Below are positions 54,321 to 63,433 of a DNA stretch of 64,000 bases, piece after piece. The DNA comes from VXMF01 sp965206775 (lineage in GTDB: Bacteria > Acidobacteriota > Terriglobia > Bryobacterales > UBA6623), in contig CBDBKU010000003.1 in NCBI GenBank assembly GCA_965206775.1, positions 2,666,001 through 2,730,000 of the forward strand. The letters are read 5' to 3'. A program made the translations under genes and the position numbers. Numbering within the stretch: position 1 is the first letter of the stretch; the number at the start of each line of letters is the position of its first letter. Below the pieces are notes generated by a model. It had not been told where the DNA came from, searched no databases, and saw only the letters and a list, made by a program, of their open reading frames with translations.

Positions 54321-55490
54321 CTAGAAGTCAAATAGATTCAGTTGGTGAGTGGAAGATTCGGGATCGAGATGGTGTTTCGGTCTTGTAAGTGCCTCCTCTA
54401 GTGGAACTTGTTCGAACGGCATGACCGAGAGAATCTGCAGCATGGTGTAGAGCGACACAGTGATTCCAAGCTCCTTGCGGATGATCGCGACGAGGACATA
54501 GACCGAGACAGCAATCCAGATTTGCGTCTTGACAGCGTTCTCGGAGGTGCCGAAGAAGCACTGAATCTGGAGATGTTGTTTCAGCCAGCGAAAAAACAGC
54601 TCGACCTGCCAAGGGCTCTTGTACAGAGCGCAGACCGTGGCAGCGTCGAGATCCGTGCGGTTGGTGAGGAAGACGAGCCGCTTGCCGGATTCCGGATCCC
54701 GGAAGCGGATGCGCCGCAGATGCAGCGGGTAGGTCTTTTTCGTGCGCCGCCCGTCCAGGGCGATCGTCTGGTCGGCCTGGATGCCGCGTTCGCGATCCTT
54801 GGGTGCGGAGTAGACGCGATGGTACTTGAGCTTCTTCTTCGCCCGCGTGACGAAGAACGCTCCCGCCTGCTGCAAGTTGTAGAGGCGCCGGAAGTCCACG
54901 TACGCCCGGTCCATCACGTAGACCGCGCCGGGTTCCGGGGCGAGCAGGTCCAGCACGTTCACATCGTGAAGCTTGCCGTCCGAGATATGGATGAAGGACG
55001 GGATGGATCCTCGTAAGTCCAGTAACGTGTGGAGTTTCACCGCCGCCTTCGTGGCACGGAAGGTCGCCCAGGGGAAGACCGCCAGGCACAGGTCGACGGT
55101 GGAGGAGTCGAGCGCGTACACGGTGCTGTCGAGTTCGAGGCCGAGATCCTCGCCGACGTAGAGAGTGCGGGCGCGGGCGATCAGGCGCTGGGCCAGATCC
55201 GCGTGTATCCGCCAGTCGCGACGCTCGTTGGCGCGGGCCAGCGTCGAGATATGGACGGGGGAGTCGAAGCCGGCGTGGTAGAGCTTGGCCGGAACGGCTC
55301 CCCGGCAAGCGGTCAGGTCCCGCAAGCTCCGGCGCCCGGTCAGCTGGGCGAAGGCCATGGCGCGGAACTGCTGGGTGCAGCTCAGGCTGCGCACGGGGCG
55401 GTCGCCATCGTAGCGGTCCACGATCCGCGAGAACGTCTTCCACGGCAGAAACTGCATGACTTGGGAGAAAAGGGTCTGGCCTCGATACAT
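54321..55490 (-). CDS. IS4-family transposase
   Basis: A 389-residue DDE transposase counted from ATG 55490 (MYRGQTLFSQVMQFLPW); the frame also opens ten codons earlier at a GTG. The DUF4372-like N-terminal domain includes LSCTQQFRAMAFAQLTGRRS. The catalytic residues are in YALDSSTVDLCLAVF (first Asp), VYVMDRAYVDFRRLY (second Asp) and the IS4 signature Y-x2-R-x3-E-x6-K region in SPWQVELFFRWLKQHLQ (Glu). No frameshift or stop is present, so it is likely functional. It lies antisense to the amt gene it disrupts. Confidence 0.95.
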   Translation of the reverse strand: MYRGQTLFSQVMQFLPWKTFSRIVDRYDGDRPVRSLSCTQQFRAMAFAQLTGRRSLRDLTACRGAVPAKLYHAGFDSPVHISTLARANERRDWRIHADLAQRLIARARTLYVGEDLGLELDSTVYALDSSTVDLCLAVFPWATFRATKAAVKLHTLLDLRGSIPSFIHISDGKLHDVNVLDLLAPEPGAVYVMDRAYVDFRRLYNLQQAGAFFVTRAKKKLKYHRVYSAPKDRERGIQADQTIALDGRRTKKTYPLHLRRIRFRDPESGKRLVFLTNRTDLDAATVCALYKSPWQVELFFRWLKQHLQIQCFFGTSENAVKTQIWIAVSVYVLVAIIRKELGITVSLYTMLQILSVMPFEQVPLEEALTRPKHHLDPESSTHQLNLFDF

Positions 55491-55642
55491 ACAGAGACGG
55501 TAGGGAAGTCGCGGGACCACGGCGTTGCCGGGGAGTCGGTTCCGTCGACGGTCGGTCCTAGCTTGGCGGAATCAAGTCCCGGACACCCAGAATCTCTCGT
55601 AACCAAATGAATAATAGGGACTTATAACTCAATTCCGCGAGC

Positions 55643-55659
55643 TTAACGCGACACTAGTG
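55643..55659 (-). repeat. Right terminal inverted repeat of IS
   Basis: Plus-strand TTAACGCGACACTAGTG, the perfect reverse complement of the left repeat. Confidence 0.95.
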
Positions 55660-55668
55660 TGCCGGGCT
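55660..55668 (+). repeat. Target site duplication, right copy
   Basis: TGCCGGGCT, identical to 53921-53929. Its last codon leads in frame into the second half of amt. Confidence 0.95.
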
Positions 55669-56767
55669 GACGTTCTACCTAGTCGGCTACAACCTCATGT
55701 ACGTCGGCGTCGGCGATGGCGGCTGGCTAGGGACGTTCGGCCTTTTCTATGGTACGTCCGGGGATGAAATCGGGCTCCTCAATGGCCAGGAAGCGGCCGC
55801 GGCCGCGGTGATGGGCAACAAATACGCCGTGATGTCGGACTGGTTTTTCCAGATGGTCTTCGTCGCCACCACTGCCTCGATCGTGTCGGGCGCTCTCGCC
55901 GAGCGCGTGAAACTATGGTCGTTCTTCGTCTTCATCACGGTCTTGACGACATTCATTTACCCAGTGGTCGGCGCTTGGACCTGGGGTGGCGGATGGCTTA
56001 GCGAGATGGGCTTCAAGGACTTCGCCGGGTCGACAATCGTTCACTCAACTGGCGGTTGGGCGGCGCTTGCAGGAGCCATCTTTGTCGGCCCCCGTAGAGG
56101 AAAGTTTCGTAATGACGGTAGCGTAAAGGCCACGCCGCCTTCGAACGTGCCGGCCGTGACGCTGGGCGTATTCATCCTCTGGCTAGGCTGGTTTGGGTTC
56201 AACGGCGGATCCCAGCTCGCCATGAGCGGAGCAGCCGACGCGGTAGCGGTCGCCAATATCTTCACCAATACAAACCTTGCGGCATCCGCGGGCGTGCTGA
56301 CAGCCATCCTACTGTCCCGCCCCATTCTGGGCCGCATTGATCTCATGGCCGGCCTGAACGGAACCATCGCCGGACTAGTGGCGATCACCGCCGCGCCAGA
56401 TGTCATCGATCACTATTGGGCCGTGATCATCGGAGCAGTTGGCGGTGCACTGTGCCTTTTCGCCATGAAGATTCTGGAAAGGCTCAAGATCGACGATGTC
56501 GTTGGAGCGGTTCCGGCCCATCTTTTCTGCGGAGTCTGGGGAACGCTGGCGGTTTGCATAGCAGGCGGCGGCAGTATCGGAGTCCAGCTGGTCGGTATCT
56601 TATCGGTGGGTATATTCGTGTTCGGCACATCGCTCCTCGTGTGGTTTGTCCTGAGCCGTACAATGGGAGCCCGCGTGTCAGAAAGCGTCGAGGCGCACGG
56701 CCAGGATGTGGGGGAACTGGGGATGGAAGCCTACCCCGAGTTTGTCCTCCTGCCAGAGGAGGACTGA

Positions 56768-57071
56768 GCGAAGCGAACGAGACCAGTCTGTAGCTCATCT
56801 TCCCTGGCGGCATGCGGAACAATCCGGCCAGTGTCGGGAGAGGCCTCGATGTTGGGTGAGCCCGCTCGGATCGCTGACGGGCAGCCGGACTGGCAATGCT
56901 CGGATCAGCCTCGACTGGATGGTGCCTTGGGCTCTCCCTCAGTGGAATCCTGTATCGGACGCATAGAAACGATCCATAGGGCACTCCTCGACAGACAATT
57001 GACCGATTTGCCAGACTTGAACTTGTCCCTTTGCCGCCATCAGATCATCAATTGGCGGGACGGGAGTTCCC
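56768..57071. other. Intergenic, 304 bases, upstream of transhydrogenase operon
   Basis: No gene is supported. The 80 bases before 57072 are less GC-rich and include TTGACC at about 56999, a possible -35 box; no convincing -10 follows. Confidence 0.35.
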
Positions 57072-58217
57072 ATGAAGGTCGCAGTACCCAAGGAAACTAG
57101 CAGCGGCGAGCGTCGAGTCGCGCTCGTGCCGAAGGACGCCGCTGCACTCCGCAAGAAGGGTGCGGAAGTCGCCGTTGAAGCAGGCTCGGGCGATGCAGCC
57201 TACTTCAACGATGCCGACTACGGCGCCGCAGGCGCGACGCTGGCAAGCCGAGATCAGACTCTGGGCGGGGCCGATCTAGTCCTTACGGTTAACGGAATTT
57301 CCGTCGAAGAGGCGACGAAGCTCAAGCCCTCCGCAACGGTCGTCGGATTTCTCGGCCCTATGGACGACCCCGCTGGGATGCAATCCCTAGCAATGGCAGG
57401 CCTTTCCCTACTTTCGGTCGAAATGATACCCCGCATCACCCGGGCTCAAGCCATGGACACCCTGAGTTCGATGGCGATGATCGCGGGATACAAGGCCGTC
57501 CTGCTCGCCGCGCAGCACGCACCGTGCCTCTTTCCCTTGATGATGACGGCAGCCGGCACGCTCACCCCGGCAAGAGTCTTCGTGATCGGTGCAGGTGTGG
57601 CAGGTCTCCAGGCGATTGCTACTGCGCGACGCCTAGGAGCGGTTGTCGAGGGCTATGACATCAGGCCGGAGGTTAAGGAGCAGGTCGAAAGCCTAGGTGC
57701 TTCATTCGTGGAACTAGACGTCGGCATGGAAGGTGCAACCGGCACTGGGGGATACGCAGCCGAGCAATCGAGGGAGTACTATCGCCGCCAGCAGGAGGCG
57801 CTAGGCGCGCACCTCTCGAGCGTAGACGCGATCATCACGACTGCGGCGGTTCCGGGCCGCAAGGCCCCCATGCTCCTGCCTCGGGAAATAACCGACCGGC
57901 TCAGGCCTGGCACTGTCATCGTCGACCTGGCGGCGGAGCGGGGCGGGAACTGCGCTCTGACTGTTGCCGGCGAGGTGGTTACCAGCAACGGAGTGATCGT
58001 TGACGGCCCGGTCAACCTCCCGTCGTCGGTTCCGGCGCACGCCAGCCAGATGTACTCGAAGAACATGCTGAACCTAGCGTCCCTGCTCATGACGAACGGC
58101 GAGTTTCGACTCGACTTGGAGGACGAGATCGTTCGAGGGGCCCTGGTCGCCCATGGCGGGTCCGTCGTTCACTCCGCCGTCAAGGAAGCACTCGACAAGC
58201 TAACCGTACCGGCGTAG
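57072..58217 (+). CDS. pntAA: NAD(P) transhydrogenase subunit alpha, part 1 (PntAA)
   Basis: A 381-residue soluble NAD(H)-binding subunit (domain I) of proton-translocating transhydrogenase. It opens MKVAVPKETSSGERRVALVP, and the Rossmann motif VFVIGAGVAGLQAIATARRL lies at about residues 172-191. It is the short form without membrane helices, as in organisms with a three-subunit enzyme. It resembles alanine dehydrogenase, but the pntAB and pntB genes directly downstream settle the call. An 11-base gap separates it from pntAB. Confidence 0.95.
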   Translation: MKVAVPKETSSGERRVALVPKDAAALRKKGAEVAVEAGSGDAAYFNDADYGAAGATLASRDQTLGGADLVLTVNGISVEEATKLKPSATVVGFLGPMDDPAGMQSLAMAGLSLLSVEMIPRITRAQAMDTLSSMAMIAGYKAVLLAAQHAPCLFPLMMTAAGTLTPARVFVIGAGVAGLQAIATARRLGAVVEGYDIRPEVKEQVESLGASFVELDVGMEGATGTGGYAAEQSREYYRRQQEALGAHLSSVDAIITTAAVPGRKAPMLLPREITDRLRPGTVIVDLAAERGGNCALTVAGEVVTSNGVIVDGPVNLPSSVPAHASQMYSKNMLNLASLLMTNGEFRLDLEDEIVRGALVAHGGSVVHSAVKEALDKLTVPA

Positions 58218-58228
58218 CGGAGAGCCTA

Positions 58229-58510
58229 ATGGAAGCCTTACTGATCTCCATCACTGTATTCGTGCTCGCCGTTTTCGTCGGCTTCGAAATCATCACCAAG
58301 ATCCCGTCGACGCTCCATACACCGCTCATGTCCGGCTCGAATGCGATCTCGGGCATAACGATCGTAGGAGCCCTCGTGGCTGCGGGCACGGGCGAAAGCG
58401 ATATCGCCAAGTATCTCGGGCTCGGCGCGGTTGTCCTCGCGACCGTCAACGTGGTGGGCGGCTTTCTGATCACCAACCGCATGCTGGCCATGTTCCGGCG
58501 GAAGAAATAG
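58229..58510 (+). CDS. pntAB: NAD(P) transhydrogenase subunit alpha, part 2 (PntAB)
   Basis: A 93-residue membrane subunit with three helices (LLISITVFVLAVFVGFEII and two more). The diagnostic loop TKIPSTLHTPLMSGSNAISG is complete. It forms part of the proton channel together with PntB. It is in the middle of the three-gene operon and ends eight bases before pntB. Confidence 0.95.
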   Translation: MEALLISITVFVLAVFVGFEIITKIPSTLHTPLMSGSNAISGITIVGALVAAGTGESDIAKYLGLGAVVLATVNVVGGFLITNRMLAMFRRKK

Positions 58511-58518
58511 TACCGACG

Positions 58519-59904
58519 ATGGACGCCAATCTGATCGACGCGGCTTACTTGGTGGCCGCGGTTCTATTCATACTTGGCCTTAAGGGCCTAACGTCTCCCA
58601 GAACCGCCGTGCGGGGCAATCTGCTGGGGGCCATGGGCATGTTGCTGGCGACTTCGGCCACTCTCGTCGACAAGCAGATCGTCAGCTACGAGACGATTGC
58701 CCTGGGATTCGCGATCGGAACAGTCATCGGCGCGATCTGGGCCGTGAAGGTGCAGATGACGGCCATGCCCCAGCTGGTAGCAGCCTTCAACGGGTTCGGC
58801 GGAGGCGCGTCGGCGCTTGTCGCGGGCGCGGCGGTCTTGATGCCAGGTGCGATGGTCAGCGTCCCCGAGATGCAGGTCCACGTTTCCAGCGCGCTGTCCG
58901 CGTTTATCGGATCCGCCACTCTGAGCGGCAGCTTGATTGCCTGGGCCAAGCTCCAAGGCGTCCTCTATTGGCAGCCGCGAGGACTGACGCTGCAAGTCCT
59001 CAGTTCGGGTTCCGCGCTTGCAGGCGTTGCTCTCGGGGCATACTACGTGATCGACAGCGACGCGATGTGGGCATTCGGCGGCCTGTGCGTGGCAGCGCTC
59101 TTCTACGGGCTACTTCTCACCGTTGGCGTCGGCGGCGCGGATATGCCAGTCATCATCGCGCTGCTGAATTCTTGCTCCGGCCTTGCGGCCGCCGCCACGG
59201 GGTTCGTTCTGGGCAACAACGTCCTGATCATTTCCGGATCCCTCGTGGGCGCGTCAGGGTTCATCCTCACGCAGATCATGTGCAAGGCGATGAACCGGTC
59301 GCTTTGGGACGTGCTGCGCGGAGACCTGGGAGAAGCCGCTGCAAGCCGGCCCGAGGAGGACGTCTACTCGGGACGGGTCAAGAGTACGAGCCCCGAGGAG
59401 GCCGCCCTCCTGTTCGAGACGGCACGCATCGTCACCGTGGTACCGGGCTATGGCATGGCCGTTGCCCAGGCGCAGCACGCGGTGAGAGACTTCGCGAACC
59501 TGATCGAGGCACGCGGCGGGGAGGTTCGCTACGCGATCCATCCAGTGGCAGGCAGGATGCCCGGGCACATGAACGTCCTGCTCGCGGAGGCCGACGTGCC
59601 GTACGACAGGCTCTATGACATGGACACGATCAACCCGCTGTTCGCCGAGACCGACGTAGCCATCGTCCTCGGCGCCAACGACGTAGTCAACCCGTCCGCT
59701 CGCGACGAACCGGGCAGCCCAATCTATGGAATGCCCATTCTGGACGTCGACAAGTCCCAAATCGTCCTCGTTGTCAAGCGAAGCCTGAGCCCCGGATTCG
59801 CGGGAATCCCGAACTTGCTGTTCACGCACGACAATACTCTGATGCTCTTCGCGGACGCAAAGAAAGCGCTGCAAGACCTAAGCCGGGAATTGCGGGACCT
59901 GTAG
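58519..59904 (+). CDS. pntB: NAD(P) transhydrogenase subunit beta (PntB)
   Basis: A 461-residue subunit: eight or nine membrane helices followed by the NADP(H)-binding domain III. Key segments are MPQLVAAFNGFGGGASALVA in the membrane part and VTVVPGYGMAVAQAQHAVRD with HPVAGRMPGHMNVLLAEADV in domain III; LGANDVVNPSARDEPGSPIY lies near the end. The complete enzyme uses the proton gradient to reduce NADP with NADH, supplying NADPH for biosynthesis. Last gene of the operon. Confidence 0.96.
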   Translation: MDANLIDAAYLVAAVLFILGLKGLTSPRTAVRGNLLGAMGMLLATSATLVDKQIVSYETIALGFAIGTVIGAIWAVKVQMTAMPQLVAAFNGFGGGASALVAGAAVLMPGAMVSVPEMQVHVSSALSAFIGSATLSGSLIAWAKLQGVLYWQPRGLTLQVLSSGSALAGVALGAYYVIDSDAMWAFGGLCVAALFYGLLLTVGVGGADMPVIIALLNSCSGLAAAATGFVLGNNVLIISGSLVGASGFILTQIMCKAMNRSLWDVLRGDLGEAAASRPEEDVYSGRVKSTSPEEAALLFETARIVTVVPGYGMAVAQAQHAVRDFANLIEARGGEVRYAIHPVAGRMPGHMNVLLAEADVPYDRLYDMDTINPLFAETDVAIVLGANDVVNPSARDEPGSPIYGMPILDVDKSQIVLVVKRSLSPGFAGIPNLLFTHDNTLMLFADAKKALQDLSRELRDL

Positions 59905-60116
59905 TACCGCCGGAGGGAACGATCTGCCCTTGCAGGAGAGCGGGCACCCTGTTCCGCCCCCAAGCAAGCCCGTCCCGCCCTGTAACAACCGGGCACCTCG
60001 CGGTCGTACGAATTGGCGCGACGAGCAGCCCGCCACGAATCGAGTTCGCCCGAGTCGCAGCGGCGACGATGCAGCCGGACCCCATGGAGCCGGGCTGAGT
60101 CCCCGCTATTGACGGC

Positions 60117-61370
60117 CTAATTGATCAGAATCAATCGCCTTTGCGGTTCGTGCAGTCGTTCCGCGCCTCGCGTCGTGATCACGACATCTTCCTCGAGGCC
60201 GATATGAATCTCTCCCATGTCCTCGTACGGCGCGTACAGGATCGGCTCGACTGCGAACGTCTGGCCCTCCTCCATCTTCAAGAACACGGTCGTGCCGTAC
60301 CGCTCCGGCCAGTCGGGGCAAATCAAGGGACCGACATCATGCACCACGAATCCTATCGGATGCCCGGTCCCGTGGGGCGGTCCCTCGTAGCCGGCCTCCG
60401 TGAGAGCCTTCCTAGCGATCGCATCGATCTCGACCCCGGTAACACCCGGCTTCATCGCGGCGATCTGCATGTCGGCGGCACGCCTCGCGGTGTTCCACAT
60501 CTTCCGGATTTGCTCCGGCGCTTCGTTCTCGCCCGTACGCAAGACGTAAGCGGTTCGCTGAATATCGGTCGAATATCCCCTTAGGGTGATGCCGAAGTCG
60601 ATCCGCACCAAGTCGCCCCGATTGATCAACCGACTGCTCGGATCGGCATGGCCTCGCGAAGGTCCGGTGACAACACTCATAAACGGCACGGTGGCTCCGA
60701 GCATCGCCGTGCGACCGCGAAGGTATTGGCCGACATCGCGCTCCGTCGTAACGCCCGGAGTAATGACGACCCGAGACAGCGCATCGCGTATCAAGACGTC
60801 CGTGTGGCGGGCGGCCTCCCGGAGGATCTCGACCTCGTGTGGCAGGCGGCGCCCTCGGAACGAAGCGACCAGCGGTTCCGACGAAACGAACCTAGCAGCG
60901 ATCTCCTCTCCCAAGACTTCTTCGAGATAAGCTCGCATCCCTGCTGTCAGGCCATCGGCAATCGGCATGTCGCGTGATGTGTTGACTGCGATGCGCGCGG
61001 GATCCACATCGTCAACAAAGCTCTTGAGGTGGGGCTTGATCCCCTCGCTCTTGTAACTGATGACCTCGTCGTAGATGCTAGTCTCCTCGAGCGGGGTGAC
61101 ATCGTAGCTTGCGGCGATCGCAGTCTTCCGGAACCGGCCGTTCGCTCGGTCAAACAACAGAGCCATTCGGGCCACCGCGTCGCCGCCGCCGAAGTCTTCC
61201 GCTAGCGGATCTTTCGACTCCTCCCGCGTAAACACGATCCACAGGTCGACATCGTGGGTCTCCATCGCTCGCGGCAGCAGCTTCTCGACTCGCTCCCGCA
61301 GGACCGCAAGATCGGCGCTCCAGCACGGAAGCGTGCACGCAAGGACGAGAAGAGAGATCAGTCGTGACAT
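60117..61370 (-). CDS. Exported M24-family peptidase (Xaa-Pro aminopeptidase/prolidase-like)
   Basis: A 417-residue pita-bread metallopeptidase with signal MSRLISLLVLACTLPCWSA; ATG 61370 is chosen because it opens this signal. All five metal ligands are visible: two aspartates in VRIDFGITLRGYSTDIQR, the histidine in GTGHPIGFVVHDVGP, and glutamates in EEGQTFAVEPILYA and GLEEDVVIT. It cleaves N-terminal or dipeptide Xaa-Pro bonds outside the cytoplasm, matching the S9A prolyl peptidase at 8-10 kb. It is divergent from bioA. Confidence 0.92.
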   Translation of the reverse strand: MSRLISLLVLACTLPCWSADLAVLRERVEKLLPRAMETHDVDLWIVFTREESKDPLAEDFGGGDAVARMALLFDRANGRFRKTAIAASYDVTPLEETSIYDEVISYKSEGIKPHLKSFVDDVDPARIAVNTSRDMPIADGLTAGMRAYLEEVLGEEIAARFVSSEPLVASFRGRRLPHEVEILREAARHTDVLIRDALSRVVITPGVTTERDVGQYLRGRTAMLGATVPFMSVVTGPSRGHADPSSRLINRGDLVRIDFGITLRGYSTDIQRTAYVLRTGENEAPEQIRKMWNTARRAADMQIAAMKPGVTGVEIDAIARKALTEAGYEGPPHGTGHPIGFVVHDVGPLICPDWPERYGTTVFLKMEEGQTFAVEPILYAPYEDMGEIHIGLEEDVVITTRGAERLHEPQRRLILIN

Positions 61371-61469
61371 TCGCGAACCGCTATTGAAGGAATACCACGC
61401 GTACTGCTTCCCGACGGGTGAGCGACGGGCCACGACGGGAGGCTATTCGAGCTACGTTACGCTAGCAAT

Positions 61470-62795
61470 GTGTCTTCGCTCGTTGCAAGGGACCGATCGT
61501 GCATCTGGCATCCCTTCACCCAGATGCAGACCGCGCCGGATCCCCTGCCCATTGTGGGAGGCGACGGGCCATACCTGATCACGGAGGACGGAAGGCGCAT
61601 CCTGGACGGGATTTCGTCGTGGTGGGTGAATGTGCACGGCCATTGCAACTCTCGTGTTGGCCAAGCGCTGGCCGACCAGGCCGGGCGCCTCGAGCATGTC
61701 ATGTTCGCTGGCTGCACTCATCCGCCTGCTGTTGACCTCGCCGAGAGGCTGGTTGCGCAACTCCCTTCGAGGCTCACCCGAGTCTTCTTTTCCGACAACG
61801 GCTCGACGGCAGTCGAAGTGGCGCTCAAGATGGCGTACCAGTACTGGACGAACCGAGGTGAGCCGCAGCGCCACACGTTCCTAGCACTCGAACACGCCTA
61901 TCACGGGGACACGGTTGGTGCGATGTCGGCTAGCCACGAATCGATGTTTACGTCGAGCTATGCCCCGCTCCTCTTTCGTGTGGAGCGTGTCTCCGTACCG
62001 CAGGACTATCTCGCATCAATGGACCCGTCGCGGGACGGCGGCGCGACCGAGTCCCTCGACGCAATCGAATCACTGCTGGAGAGACGCTGCTCGGACATCG
62101 CCGCAGTCATCGTCGAGCCGATGCTGCAGGCGGCCGGAGGGATGCTTGTCTGGAAGCCCGAGTTCTTGCGACGCCTGCGGGAACTCTGCGACAGCTTCGG
62201 ACTGCTGCTCATCGCCGACGAGGTGTTGACTGGCTTCGGCCGGACCGGCCCCATGTTCGCGTGCGAACACGGCCCGGTGGAGCCAGACCTGATCTGCCTG
62301 TCGAAGGGCCTGACTTGCGGATACCTGCCGCTCGCGGTCACGGTGGCGTCCGACGAGGTCTATGAGGCGTTCCTAAGCGACGACCGTCGAAAGACGTTCT
62401 TCCACGGACACTCGTTCACTGCCAATCCGCTTGGTTGTGCCGTCGCCTTGGCCGGTCTCGACATCTTCTCCGAAGACAAGGTCCTGGATCGAATCCAAGG
62501 CATCTCATCGAAGATGCGCTCCAGGCTGGAGAGATTCGTCGGTCTCGACTACGTGCGTGACGTCCGTCAGATCGGCGACGTAGGCATTGTGGAATTCGAG
62601 ACCGGCGGCGAGGGCTACCTATCGGGCTTAGGCCCTCGCATGGGGGCAGAATTCCTGAAGCGAGACCTGCTCTTGCGCCCGAACGGGGACTTGCTCTATT
62701 TCATGCCCCCGTATGTCGTGAGCGACGAGCAAATCGACTGGGTCTTTGACCAGATCGAGGAAGTGGCTTTCTCGCTCATGCGGAAAGCCGGTTGA
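61470..62795 (+). CDS. bioA: Adenosylmethionine-8-amino-7-oxononanoate aminotransferase
   Basis: A 441-residue PLP-dependent class III aminotransferase for biotin synthesis. It opens with RSCIWHPFTQMQTAPDP, and ISSWWVNVHGHCNSRV is the BioA substrate segment. The cofactor aspartate is in LLIADEVLTGFGRTG and the Schiff-base lysine in LICLSKGLTCGYLPLAV. Length is normal. The start is GTG 61470. No other bio genes are in the window. rsmD converges from the other side. Confidence 0.95.
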   Translation: MSSLVARDRSCIWHPFTQMQTAPDPLPIVGGDGPYLITEDGRRILDGISSWWVNVHGHCNSRVGQALADQAGRLEHVMFAGCTHPPAVDLAERLVAQLPSRLTRVFFSDNGSTAVEVALKMAYQYWTNRGEPQRHTFLALEHAYHGDTVGAMSASHESMFTSSYAPLLFRVERVSVPQDYLASMDPSRDGGATESLDAIESLLERRCSDIAAVIVEPMLQAAGGMLVWKPEFLRRLRELCDSFGLLLIADEVLTGFGRTGPMFACEHGPVEPDLICLSKGLTCGYLPLAVTVASDEVYEAFLSDDRRKTFFHGHSFTANPLGCAVALAGLDIFSEDKVLDRIQGISSKMRSRLERFVGLDYVRDVRQIGDVGIVEFETGGEGYLSGLGPRMGAEFLKRDLLLRPNGDLLYFMPPYVVSDEQIDWVFDQIEEVAFSLMRKAG

Positions 62796-62812
62796 CGCCA
62801 GCGAACCGAGGG

Positions 62813-63373
62813 CTAGGAATCGTCAGACTCAACCGCGGGGCCTGGAGCTCGGTGCCGGAACATGGAAAGACGACTGCTGCCTATCTTGACAACCCTTACC
62901 TTCCACAACGAGCCGAAGCTCTGGGCCAGCTCCAGCTGCTTGCCGTGCTGAGCGACCACCCAGTCCGCTCGCTGGGTCGATAGCGCACTCAACGTGACCT
63001 GGTATTCGCGGTGGGCGTCGTACGGCGGCCCTAGGAAGAAGATGTCGGCAGTGATCTCTCTGACCGCTTCCTGGACCGTCTTTGCTCGAACATCCGACTG
63101 CCCTTGCACTCCGAGCGTCGCTAGGTTGCGCCGAAGGACTTGCAGAGCTCGGGCGTCGGACTCGACGAACACGGCACGCTGGGCACCCCTGCTGAGAGCC
63201 TCGATGCCTACTGAGCCCGTTCCGGCGTACAGGTCGGCAAAAACTCGCCCTGCGACCTGCCCCTGAAGGATATCGAACAGCGTCTGGCGCATGCGCCCAA
63301 GAATTGGACGCGTCGAAGTGCCCTCTACCGAGGACAGACCGCGACGACGGAACTTACCGGCAATGACTCGCAT
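62813..63373 (-). CDS. rsmD: RsmD-type 16S rRNA (guanine-N2) methyltransferase, altered active site
   Basis: A 186-residue class I methyltransferase; ATG 63373 opens the conserved MRVIAGKFRRRGLSSVEG. The TRPILGRMRQTLFDIL and ADLYAGTGSVGIEALSRGA (SAM site) blocks are normal. The catalytic motif IV, DPPY in nearly all members, reads GPPY here (FFLGPPYDAHREY), so the key aspartate is glycine. RsmD methylates G966 of 16S rRNA; this copy may be weakened or inactive. It is followed by the DUF697-like gene upstream on the same strand. Confidence 0.88.
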   Translation of the reverse strand: MRVIAGKFRRRGLSSVEGTSTRPILGRMRQTLFDILQGQVAGRVFADLYAGTGSVGIEALSRGAQRAVFVESDARALQVLRRNLATLGVQGQSDVRAKTVQEAVREITADIFFLGPPYDAHREYQVTLSALSTQRADWVVAQHGKQLELAQSFGSLWKVRVVKIGSSRLSMFRHRAPGPAVESDDS

Positions 63374-63433
63374 GTCTCGACAGTGGCGCAAGCGGGTCGG
63401 ATCCCGCGCGGACGAATCCCTTCACGATGGCCG

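Larger units (their letters stand above)
53930..55659 (-). mobile_element. Complete IS4-family insertion sequence, 1730 bp
   Basis: The element is bounded by 17-bp perfect inverted repeats (CACTAGTGTCGCGTTAA) at 53930-53946 and 55643-55659, flanked by an exact 9-bp direct repeat of target DNA. It contains one intact transposase gene on the minus strand and about 370 bases without a recognised gene downstream of it. Perfect ends and target copies show a recent insertion. Confidence 0.96.
53634..56767 (+). pseudogene. amt: Ammonium transporter gene interrupted by IS4-family element
   Basis: The N-terminal part (53634-53929) gives a signal peptide and the first helices (FLVWGALVMWMAAGFTMLEA, SVRTKNASMICLKNIGLYS). 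The rest resumes at 55669 with TFYLVGYNLMYVGVGDGGWL and carries the Amt signatures DFAGSTIVHSTGGWAAL and GLNGTIAGLVAITA to the stop at 56767. Removing the element and one target copy restores an unbroken frame of 464 codons, with IAGLTFYLVGYN across the joint. The mature protein would be an 11-helix ammonium channel of the inner membrane. As it stands only about 100 normal residues are made before a stop in the element. No glnK is adjacent. Confidence 0.96.

Noticed and set aside
55029..55610. 193-codon plus-strand frame inside the IS as a passenger gene
   Set aside because: It is antisense to the transposase, with no start signal or motifs.
57072..58217. Alanine dehydrogenase
   Set aside because: The fold is shared, but pntAB and pntB follow directly and the subunit length fits PntAA.
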